Below, one piece after another: positions 26,039 to 33,208 of a stretch of DNA of 64,000 nt. This stretch comes from Leptospira chreensis (GTDB taxonomy: Bacteria > Spirochaetota > Leptospiria > Leptospirales > Leptospiraceae). Location: positions 62,001-126,000 of the forward strand of contig NZ_JAFFPS010000071.1 of NCBI RefSeq assembly GCF_016919165.1. Reading direction: 5' to 3'. Under the pieces are notes generated by a model. That model was not told where the DNA came from. It did no database searches and saw only the letters and a list, made by a program, of their open reading frames with translations. Both the position numbers and the translations under genes were made by a program. Each line of letters opens with the position of its first letter. Position 1 is the stretch's first letter.

Positions 26039-26146
26039 ACCCGAAACAAGCGCTAAAACAATATTTTTCAATTAGGAAAGACCTAACAAAAGTTTGTTTA
26101 TCGCTAAATCGAGTTCCCTGAATTTTTAACTATTTAGGAGACTTCT

Positions 26147-26713
26147 ATGAAAAGAACACTCAAAACCACTGCCCTTTCCCTGATTTTGCTCGCACTCATT
26201 GCTTGCAGCACAGAAAAACAAGTTTCTGAAACAGATTCAAATAACAATCTACTCATGGGATTGTTAGCTGGTCAAGTATCCGAATCAAGTAAAGATTTTA
26301 CTTTGAACGGTGTTTGGAATAGTTTCACTGGAAATGCAACCACATTGGATACCATAACTACATTCTCTGCTAAATACGGCACTCACGGATTACAACTAGA
26401 CGACAGTTCTGCTTTCGGTGGTTTCTCTAGCTGTTACATCATTATTGAATTTAACAATGCAGAAGGAAGTTTCATCACTCAAAACCCTGAAAACAACGGT
26501 GGATGTTTTGCTGGTGATACAAACAAGGGAAAATACAACAAAGTATTCTATTTTAAAAATACTGCGAAAGAAAACTCTTATTGGTTATGCACAGTTGCTT
26601 TTGGAAAAACATACGATGTTGCAAAAGCGCAAGCTGATACATCCACTAGAACAAATCCTGGTAGCTCCGGTTGCGGTGCTTCTGCATTCTCAAGATACGA
26701 CAAGAAAATATAA
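26147..26713 (+). CDS. Lipoprotein under cobalamin-riboswitch control, unknown
   Basis: The 188-residue protein has a leader ending in LIAC (lipobox) and a good ribosome-binding site (TAGGAG, about six bases before ATG). The mature chain is Asn/Ser/Gly-rich, contains several cysteines (SSCYIIIEF, GGCFAG, WLCTV, SGCGA) and looks like a compact beta-sandwich. No family recognised. As the first gene after a B12 riboswitch it is expected to be made when cobalamin is scarce. A surface role in corrinoid capture, or in a B12-independent substitute function, is inference. Confidence 0.75.
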   Translation: MKRTLKTTALSLILLALIACSTEKQVSETDSNNNLLMGLLAGQVSESSKDFTLNGVWNSFTGNATTLDTITTFSAKYGTHGLQLDDSSAFGGFSSCYIIIEFNNAEGSFITQNPENNGGCFAGDTNKGKYNKVFYFKNTAKENSYWLCTVAFGKTYDVAKAQADTSTRTNPGSSGCGASAFSRYDKKI

Positions 26714-26734
26714 TCGTTTCTAATCGAGAAGTTG

Positions 26735-26770
26735 ACTGAAGTCCCTATTGCAAAGATGGGGACTTCCAGT
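26735..26770 (+). other. Stem-loop between the two lipoprotein genes
   Basis: ACTGAAGTCCC (26735-26745) pairs with GGGACTTCCAGT (26759-26770) with one bulged C and a 13-base loop. It lies 22 bases after the first lipoprotein stop. No U-run follows, so it may stabilise the upstream mRNA or set relative expression rather than end transcription. Confidence 0.5.
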
Positions 26771-26853
26771 GATGAATGTAACTGATGTTTCAAAAAAAGA
26801 AATTACAACTTGGACTGGACTTTACGGAATCAATTCCTAAATTGGGAGATGCG

Positions 26854-27714
26854 ATGCAAAAACATTTCAAAATAAAAACATTATGTCCTTTGTTTCTGAT
26901 CTTATTTGTATCCTTTTCCTTTTGTAAAAAATCTGCATCTGGTTCCGCAGAAGAGAATCTTGCTGCTCTGTTACCTTTACTGAATGCAGCTTCCAATGCT
27001 AGTGTTTGCCCAAAGGCAACACTCCCCACGGACATCTATCTTGCTACAACCGTCGTGAGTGCAAACTCCAGTATCTCTGGTTTTAACGATCCAAAAAAAG
27101 CAATCAACGGAGTTTGTGGTGCAGGAGAGATGGCAGGTTCCCTCGATGTCTATGCATTGGACATCACTGGAGCCGGTGCAACGATAGTTCTCAGTTGGGG
27201 AGGCAAAACTGTAAAAAATGCCTCTGACTTAGACTTTATCATCTATGATAATAGTTTCCGCATCTCTGATGATAGCAATACCTATGCCATGGATCCTTCC
27301 GTCGTTCAAGTTTCAATTGATGGAACGAATTTTTGCGGGTTTAACCCCAGTTATTCGGGAGCCAATGTCAACTTAATGGACAGTTGGACTCGTTTCGGTG
27401 GACTCCGCCCTGTTTATTACAATATGACCACAAAACCGTATTCCAACGAAGACCTTTTCATTAACACCGGTGGTTCGTTTTTGTTAGGTGGCGGTGATGG
27501 TTTCGATTTAGACAATTTAGACCCAGCCGATCCGAATGATATCGGTTGTGATACAACCTTAGCCAATAATATCAAAGCAAACGGCTTTAAATTCCTAAAG
27601 ATTACCTCCGCAAGCAATGTGAACAATCCAAACACAGGAATCAACTTTCCTTGGCCTCCTGGAAGTTATAATGGAAGCGACATTGATGGAGTCGTTGCAC
27701 GCGAAATTCAATAA
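26854..27714 (+). CDS. Lipoprotein with surface-protein beta domain, downstream of the B12-controlled gene
   Basis: I start at ATG 26854, which has GGGAG five bases upstream, rather than at 26785. The 286-residue protein has a leader ending in FSFC and one long beta-rich domain: LDVYALDITGAGATIVLSWG, DLDFIIYDNSF, VVQVSIDGTNFCGF and GGDGFDLDNLDP. This pattern (an all-beta domain with DFIIYDNSF-like and DGFDLDNL motifs) occurs in predicted cell-surface proteins of diverse bacteria; the acidic DLDNLDPADPNDIG loop could bind calcium. It is 140 bases after the previous gene on the same strand, so may share the B12 riboswitch. Function unknown. Confidence 0.75.
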   Translation: MQKHFKIKTLCPLFLILFVSFSFCKKSASGSAEENLAALLPLLNAASNASVCPKATLPTDIYLATTVVSANSSISGFNDPKKAINGVCGAGEMAGSLDVYALDITGAGATIVLSWGGKTVKNASDLDFIIYDNSFRISDDSNTYAMDPSVVQVSIDGTNFCGFNPSYSGANVNLMDSWTRFGGLRPVYYNMTTKPYSNEDLFINTGGSFLLGGGDGFDLDNLDPADPNDIGCDTTLANNIKANGFKFLKITSASNVNNPNTGINFPWPPGSYNGSDIDGVVAREIQ

Positions 27715-27865
27715 TGGTTTGCCATTATGTCTGATTTGTCTTCTTCGATGTTCTACTAAAAAAACATTAAAAAACGACCTGTATTTCAGTTGACCGATCC
27801 TTAAAAAGAGTTCTTTTTTTTAGAACCACACCTCGGTGCGCATCCAAAAATAAACGGAGACAGAA

Positions 27866-28423
27866 TTGAATCAAAAGGGACCCATTATTATTGGGGAATA
27901 CCATACCATTCCAGAAAATTTGCCTGCTGATGGCCAACTTCGATTGATCTTCCAACCAATTGATATGACTTCGTACTGGAGACGGTGTGGACTTACTGCA
28001 AATTTTGTTGCCGGATTTTATTCGTACTGTTATGAAGCTAGTGAATCGAAAGCTAACTCCCTATCGACGATCATTAACGAACTTCTTGAAAATGCCTCTA
28101 AGTTTTCGAAAGCAAGACAAGGCAGGATCAACGTAGAATTAAAACAATACGGAAATCTTTTAAGAATTGATGTTTTAAATGTGGCGTCAAAAACCTTACG
28201 AGATAGTTTTGAGCTTTTTGTAAACAAACTCCAGTCTGGGAACGTCGAGGAAATGTATTTTTCTACACTCGAAGCCAAAGAAGATGGAGAAACTAAATCG
28301 GGATTGGGCCTTCTTATGATCTTAAAGGACTACCCTGTCCGTTTTGGTTATAGTTTCCATGAGATCGATGTCGATACTCATGAAATCACAGTAAGAGCAA
28401 TTATTAACGTAGAAGAGATATAA
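27866..28423 (+). CDS. HATPase-domain protein (anti-sigma-factor kinase-like)
   Basis: The 185-residue protein starts at TTG 27866 with CGGAGA five bases upstream. It carries a GHKL-type ATPase domain: N box NELLENASKF and G box SGLGLLMI. It resembles cyanobacterial slr1658-like proteins and RsbW/SpoIIAB kinases, which phosphorylate STAS-domain partners. The STAS gene follows 13 bases later and a SpoIIE phosphatase next, giving a complete partner-switching set. A paralogue lies at 30550-31131. No sigma factor gene is adjacent, so the output target is unknown. Confidence 0.87.
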   Translation: MNQKGPIIIGEYHTIPENLPADGQLRLIFQPIDMTSYWRRCGLTANFVAGFYSYCYEASESKANSLSTIINELLENASKFSKARQGRINVELKQYGNLLRIDVLNVASKTLRDSFELFVNKLQSGNVEEMYFSTLEAKEDGETKSGLGLLMILKDYPVRFGYSFHEIDVDTHEITVRAIINVEEI

Positions 28424-28436
28424 TAGGCGAAGCTTC

Positions 28437-28784
28437 ATGGAAATCAAAGACTTAGATTACAATATACAATACAACGAAGCCACTAAGACTGTCAAATTCG
28501 TAGGCTCCATCCGATTGCAGAACTTACCCGCTTATGAACCTATAAAATTATTTTTAAGAGACGCAGCCAAACTTAGCCAAGGATCCGCACTGACCTTGGA
28601 CTTCAGAGATTTACAATTTGTAAACAGCTCAGGGATCACTACCCTATCCATGTTTATTATTGATTCAAGAAAAACGGCAGCTTACCAAATCAAAATCCAA
28701 GGATCCACCAACATTTCTTGGCAGTCGAAATCTCTATCCAATTTCAAAAAACTTTGGGACCAAGTGGTTTTAGAAATCTCTTAA
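28437..28784 (+). CDS. STAS-domain protein (anti-sigma-factor antagonist-like)
   Basis: The 115-residue protein is a single STAS domain. The central strand and loop (ALTLDFRDLQFVNSSGITTL) contain the Ser-Ser-Gly where SpoIIAA-type proteins are phosphorylated. It is expected to be phosphorylated by one of the two flanking HATPase proteins and dephosphorylated by the SpoIIE-type phosphatase encoded next. The gene lies 13 bases after the first HATPase gene. Confidence 0.9.
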   Translation: MEIKDLDYNIQYNEATKTVKFVGSIRLQNLPAYEPIKLFLRDAAKLSQGSALTLDFRDLQFVNSSGITTLSMFIIDSRKTAAYQIKIQGSTNISWQSKSLSNFKKLWDQVVLEIS

Positions 28785-28847
28785 AATCACAGGCCCCCAA
28801 CCCTCCTCTTTAAAAAAGGAAAAATCATTTGCAATTTATGCAAGATG

Positions 28848-28861
28848 TATAATGTTATAAT
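28848..28861 (+). promoter_or_regulatory. Candidate -10 boxes ahead of the phosphatase gene
   Basis: Two TATAAT hexamers occur at 28848-28853 and 28856-28861 in the 131-base gap before the phosphatase gene, next to TTGCA-ATTTA-TGCAA (an inverted repeat). No well-spaced -35 is evident, so this is a tentative internal promoter. Confidence 0.35.
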
Positions 28862-28915
28862 CAATGTTCCGCAATTTTTTTTTGCGCGAAATATAACGAA
28901 AGAAAACCTTACTCT

Positions 28916-30427
28916 ATGCCGCAATCTCCCGCTAACGCAAATCGATTCGTCCTATCCGACTACTACAAGAAACAACTAAAAGAGATTGCCTACCAAGGGG
29001 AATTCCGGGCAGAAACTTTCGCGACCAAGTTCCGATTCTTCTTCCTTGGAATGATCTTTATCTTTTCCACTTTGGGACTGCTTTCTGGCCGTCCTATTGT
29101 TGAGTTTTATTACCAAATTTCCGCCATCTTAATTCTACTCAGTTATAACTTCATTGTTCTTTATTCGTTAAAAAAATCTGGCAAGTATCTTAATATCTTT
29201 AAATTCCTTTCTTCCTTTTTAGAGATTAGTCTACTAACATTCGTTATAGGATATACGGCAAACGCACAAAAAAACCCGAGCCTTGTGTATGCAGCTCCAA
29301 TGATCTATGTGTTCTTCATTCTCATCGCACTCGCTTCGATACGGAATAATACAAAGACTATCATCTTTGCGGTCATTGTACTAATTGTTGAGTATGCATC
29401 TCTAACCATTTACTTCTATCCAGAGATGACCGATTTGAATACAAAACTCATCGAGTTGTCGTCCCATCTGAAACCAAACTTTCTGGAAGAAAACAGTACC
29501 TTCTTTTTAGTCAGTGCTATTCCTATGGGAATTTTTCTCATCCTGACATACATGATTGTCACAGGTGGGTTGATACTTTATGCAATCCGCAATACATCTC
29601 GTACTTCTCATGAACAAGCAGATTTAATTTTTAGTACAGAAAAACAAGCCATCTTAGAAGAGAACATGCATCTCGGAATGGAATTGGAAGTAGCAAGACA
29701 GATTCAGGCCATGGTGCTTCCTCGTAACGAGGAATTAAAAAAGATCCAAGAACTAGAAATTTCTGCTCGGATGGACGCAGCCAAAGAAGTGGGTGGTGAC
29801 TATTACGATGTAATCCACCATGAAGACGGAACTGTTTATATTGGAATAGGCGACGTAACAGACCACGGGCTTGCTTCCGGAGTGGTGATGCTTATGACTC
29901 AGTCAGCGTTTATCACAACTTTACGTTCAACGGTAATTTCTTTACGTGAATCCCTTCGTTCCATCAACTCTATATTGTTTTCCAATATTCATATTCGAAT
30001 GAATGACATTCGGAACCTTACCTTGTCTTTATTTTCTTATAAAAATGGTGTGTTTAGCACCGTGGGACAACACGAGACCATTATCGTCTATCGTCATACT
30101 CTGAAAAAAACAGAAATTATAGATACCGTCGATAATGGTATGTTAGTTGGTTTAACAGAATCTATTGACGATTTTATTCATGAAAAACAAATTCCTCTCC
30201 AACCAAAGGACATCATCCTATTATATACAGATGGAGCAACGGAGGCCGAAAATCCTAAAAGGGAACAATTCGGATCTCAAAGGTTAATCGAATCACTCGA
30301 AAGACATATAGAACTTGATAATACTGACGCTATTTTAGACGCCATCTTTAAAGATATCTACGTCTTCATTGATGGAATGGATGTTTATGATGACATTACC
30401 ATCATGATCATGCGTAAAAAAGATTAA
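28916..30427 (+). CDS. Membrane-anchored SpoIIE-type serine phosphatase (PP2C-like)
   Basis: The 503-residue protein has about six membrane helices (about 40-225), a coiled-coil linker and a SpoIIE/PP2C phosphatase domain. Metal-binding motifs are clear: KEVGGDYYD, GIGDVTDHGLASG and LLYTDGATEAEN. It would dephosphorylate the STAS protein encoded just upstream in response to a membrane signal, releasing it to bind its HATPase partner. It is the centre of the partner-switching cluster at 27866-31131. Confidence 0.93.
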   Translation: MPQSPANANRFVLSDYYKKQLKEIAYQGEFRAETFATKFRFFFLGMIFIFSTLGLLSGRPIVEFYYQISAILILLSYNFIVLYSLKKSGKYLNIFKFLSSFLEISLLTFVIGYTANAQKNPSLVYAAPMIYVFFILIALASIRNNTKTIIFAVIVLIVEYASLTIYFYPEMTDLNTKLIELSSHLKPNFLEENSTFFLVSAIPMGIFLILTYMIVTGGLILYAIRNTSRTSHEQADLIFSTEKQAILEENMHLGMELEVARQIQAMVLPRNEELKKIQELEISARMDAAKEVGGDYYDVIHHEDGTVYIGIGDVTDHGLASGVVMLMTQSAFITTLRSTVISLRESLRSINSILFSNIHIRMNDIRNLTLSLFSYKNGVFSTVGQHETIIVYRHTLKKTEIIDTVDNGMLVGLTESIDDFIHEKQIPLQPKDIILLYTDGATEAENPKREQFGSQRLIESLERHIELDNTDAILDAIFKDIYVFIDGMDVYDDITIMIMRKKD

Positions 30428-30549
30428 AAATCCTACCTTGGTCAATGGATTAATTTTCGCAGAATAACGCCGATTAATGCAAAATGAGTCAGAAAAAGCG
30501 CTTGCGGCATTGAAACTACTCATATACAGTCGTTAGTTGAACTAGAACT

Positions 30550-31131
30550 ATGCGAAAGTACGGCAATTTTAAATCTGCAAATAGTATCAAACAAGAACCC
30601 GTTTCCAAAATTCAAATCCAATTAAAACCTTTGGATTTAATGCGGCATTGGCGCCGGATCGGAATCATGTCCGACTTTATTGGTTATTTTTACGGTTTTT
30701 CTTTTTTACCCGATATCCCTTCCGATTCGATGGATATGAAAAATTCAGATATCGTTAATTCCATCTCCACCGTGTTTAATGAATTATTAGAAAATGCTGC
30801 AAAATATTCTTATGATAAAAAAGCAGATATTGACATCTCTCTCATCCATAGAGGCAAAATCTTTGAAATATTAGTTCAGAACCAATCGAATGAACAAAAT
30901 GTAATAGCTTACGAAACCAGTTTAAAAGAAATTTTCTCTACAAACGATTTGGAAAGTTTGTATCTGGAAAAACTAGAAACCAATGAAAACGATCCGCAAC
31001 ATTCTGGAATCGGTCTGATCATAGTTTTGAAAGATTATCCGGTAGAAATGGAAGTTATTATTGAATCGAACGGGGAAGAAACTACCGTCACAAACCGTGT
31101 CATTTATTTTACAGACGGGTTCCCTCAATGA
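30550..31131 (+). CDS. HATPase-domain protein, paralogue of 27866-28423
   Basis: The 193-residue protein shows the same layout as the earlier HATPase protein: a LKPLDLMRHWRRIGIMSDFI opening matching the MTSYWRRCGLTANFV segment of that protein, N box NELLENAAKY and G box SGIGLIIV. Two kinase-like paralogues bracketing one STAS and one phosphatase suggest competing or sequential partners. It is 122 bases after the phosphatase gene and overlaps the convergent TetR gene by 23 bases. Confidence 0.85.
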   Translation: MRKYGNFKSANSIKQEPVSKIQIQLKPLDLMRHWRRIGIMSDFIGYFYGFSFLPDIPSDSMDMKNSDIVNSISTVFNELLENAAKYSYDKKADIDISLIHRGKIFEILVQNQSNEQNVIAYETSLKEIFSTNDLESLYLEKLETNENDPQHSGIGLIIVLKDYPVEMEVIIESNGEETTVTNRVIYFTDGFPQ

Positions 31132-31780
31132 TAATCTCTAAGATCTGATTTACCTCTTTACGGAAAATTTCTTCTTCTTCCTTGGATTTGATTTGTTTCC
31201 ACTTCCGTTCGTTTAACACAGCAAAGCCGTGAACACCACTCCAAAAACTCATCATAAGAGTGTCTGTAGGGACAGAATTTTTTAACTTCAAAGACTTTTG
31301 GCCAAACTCCACAATTTTATACATTCCCAAATAGGCTAACTTTCCGCATTCTCTCAAATCCTCTGAGATCGGATCACCAGAAACATAAATCTCACCACCA
31401 AACATAAGTTCTGATCTTCTTGGATTTTTTAGGAGGAGAGAAATATACTCTTCACCGGCCTTTTTTACTTTTTCCAAAGGATCATCCGAATAGGCCCAGG
31501 CTCTCTCCATACCCTCTGTGAGTTCCCGAAATCCGTCAGTTACGAGGGCTTGGAGGAGGTCCATTTTTTTGGGAAAATGGCGATAAGGGGCGGTATGGCT
31601 CACACCCAAGTCACCTGCGATGTCACGCAAACTCAAGGCGGAGACTCCTTTGGTTTCTAGGACCTTTCGGGAGTGTTCTAAAACCTCTTCTCTAAGATTT
31701 CCATGGTGGTAGGTGCTGGATTTCGAGGGAGTCGCCGAATTTGGTTTGGGGAGGGTCTGTTTTTTTTTGGCAGGTTTCAT
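31109..31780 (-). CDS. TetR-family regulator with WHG-type C-terminal domain
   Basis: The 223-residue protein has a Lys/Pro/Ser-rich leader, the TetR helix-turn-helix (VLETKGVSALSLRDIAGDLG, then SHTAPYRHFPKKMDLL) and a C-terminal domain with a WSGVHGFAVL motif typical of the WHG group. It is divergent from a membrane-protein gene at 31851, and the 70 bases between hold a perfect palindrome, the probable operator for both directions. Confidence 0.92.
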   Translation of the reverse strand: MKPAKKKQTLPKPNSATPSKSSTYHHGNLREEVLEHSRKVLETKGVSALSLRDIAGDLGVSHTAPYRHFPKKMDLLQALVTDGFRELTEGMERAWAYSDDPLEKVKKAGEEYISLLLKNPRRSELMFGGEIYVSGDPISEDLRECGKLAYLGMYKIVEFGQKSLKLKNSVPTDTLMMSFWSGVHGFAVLNERKWKQIKSKEEEEIFRKEVNQILEIIIEGTRL

Positions 31781-31795
31781 ATTAAAAATGTTTAC

Positions 31796-31829
31796 AATGT
31801 ATACTTTCTATGTTGACAGAGTATACATT
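31796..31829. promoter_or_regulatory. Palindromic operator between TetR and membrane-protein genes
   Basis: AATGTATACT (31796-31805) and AGTATACATT (31820-31829) are perfect 10-bp inverted arms with a 14-base spacer. The flanks hold TTTACA and TGTCTACA, so further half-sites may exist. The placement between divergent starts fits a TetR operator. Confidence 0.75.
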
Positions 31830-31850
31830 TATATTTACACTGTCTACATT

Positions 31851-32774
31851 ATGGATTTTGCCAACTATAGAAAACAACCACTTTTTTGGAATGGGATCGC
31901 TATGGCAGTGCTCACAGTTGCCATCCTTCCCCTCCTATTCCTCGATACAAGAACCCTTTTAGGAGTCAATGTCTGGGTCAAACCCCTCAAGTTTTCCCTA
32001 TCCGTGGGATTGTACTCCTTCACTACCGTTTGGGTTATGTTTACCTTTCTCAGAGATTGGAAACACCAACACAAAATCCAAATGGTTTTAACGATTACTT
32101 CGTTCATTGAGATTGTCCTCATCACCTTACAAGCGGCACGCGGAGAAGCAAGCCACTTCAATATCACAACCACTTGGAACCAAATTGTATTTTCGGTTAT
32201 GGGCACAAGTATTTCCATATTCTGGGCCTTCCACCTTTGGATGGGATACAAAATCTTTCGGAAAGAAGCCATTCCAGAGTCGGTAAAAGAAAGTCTTGTT
32301 TGGGGGCTCACCATTGCTGGTTTTGGAATGATCATTGGTTTTATGATGACCTCCCCTAGACCAGAACAATTAGAGGCAATGAAAGCAGGGATCTTAGAAA
32401 CCAGTGGCTCCCACCAGTTCGGTAGTGGAGATCCTGGCAAAGGAATCTTATTTTTTGGTTGGAGTACAAAACTCGGTGATATGCGTGTTCCCCATTTTTT
32501 TGGAATGCATGTGATGCAGATTTTTGTTTTTCTTGCCGCTTATTTGAGTCGAAAAGTTGATACTTTGCAAAACCGAACTTTGGTTCGATTCACTGGAATT
32601 CTATTCTTATCAATGAATGTCATCATGGTCATCCAAACTTTCAATGGAGAGTCTGTGTTTCACTTGAATCCTATGTATACGAGTCTCTATGGAATTTCCT
32701 TGTTACTCATATCTCTTTGTCTCTTAAAAATAATTTCACAACCCACAAAAATGCAAAAGCAGGTCACTATATGA
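31851..32774 (+). CDS. Multi-pass membrane protein, unknown family
   Basis: I start at ATG 31851 (MDFANYRKQ); a longer frame back to 31713 would run through the operator and the TetR start. No Shine-Dalgarno is visible, so the message may be nearly leaderless. The 307-residue product has seven or eight membrane helices. Possibly functional residues include histidines in GEASHFN and RVPHFFGMHVMQ. I do not recognise the family. Its stop overlaps the ABA4-like gene (ATGA), so the pair is co-translated and probably repressed together by the divergent TetR. Confidence 0.75.
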   Translation: MDFANYRKQPLFWNGIAMAVLTVAILPLLFLDTRTLLGVNVWVKPLKFSLSVGLYSFTTVWVMFTFLRDWKHQHKIQMVLTITSFIEIVLITLQAARGEASHFNITTTWNQIVFSVMGTSISIFWAFHLWMGYKIFRKEAIPESVKESLVWGLTIAGFGMIIGFMMTSPRPEQLEAMKAGILETSGSHQFGSGDPGKGILFFGWSTKLGDMRVPHFFGMHVMQIFVFLAAYLSRKVDTLQNRTLVRFTGILFLSMNVIMVIQTFNGESVFHLNPMYTSLYGISLLLISLCLLKIISQPTKMQKQVTI

Positions 32775-33208
32775 ACCCTTCCCTAATTTTTCAAATTGCC
32801 AATGGCATCACAGTCATCGCTTGGTTAGTTTTGATCCTATCACCAAACCAATTGAAGGTGATTCGACCTTTGAGAGTCTTCGTATCTGGACTTTTACTCG
32901 GCGGAGTTTATGTGTTTGCTCTTATCATCGGAAATGGACAGGCCGAAGGAGATTTTTCTAGTTTGGAATCGGTAAGGTCTCTTTTTGCCAATGATTACTT
33001 TTTATTGGCAGGATGGATTCATTATCTTGCCTTTGATTTGTTTCTTGGAACCTGGGAAGTGGAAGACGGAATTAAAGAAGGAATTCATCGTTTCCTTCTT
33101 GTTCCCATTTTGGCCCTTACATTTTACTTTGGGCCGGCAGGATGGTTATTGTATTTGGTTTTAAGACTGGTTACAAAAAAGATAACCAAAAAGGTAAAAA
33201 CAACCTAA
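32771..33208 (+). CDS. ABA4-like (DUF4281) membrane protein
   Basis: I start at ATG 32771, overlapping the previous stop. The 145-residue protein has four membrane helices and the ABA4-like signature WIHYLAFDLFLGTWEVEDG, with FLLVPILALTFYFGPAGWLL. The plant homologue is needed for neoxanthin synthesis; bacterial members are uncharacterised membrane proteins. It shares the TetR-controlled unit with the preceding membrane protein. Its 3' end overlaps the convergent ankyrin gene by four bases. Confidence 0.85.
   Translation: MNPSLIFQIANGITVIAWLVLILSPNQLKVIRPLRVFVSGLLLGGVYVFALIIGNGQAEGDFSSLESVRSLFANDYFLLAGWIHYLAFDLFLGTWEVEDGIKEGIHRFLLVPILALTFYFGPAGWLLYLVLRLVTKKITKKVKTT

Noticed and set aside
25769..26071. 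Minus-strand open frames of 90-100 codons
   Set aside because: They lie antisense to the cobalamin riboswitch leader, have no ribosome-binding site or domain, and owe their openness to chance.
31713..31850. N-terminal extension of the membrane protein to 31713
   Set aside because: It would run through the TetR start and operator, and encodes a Tyr/Ile-rich stretch unlike a signal sequence; ATG 31851 gives a normal membrane-protein start.
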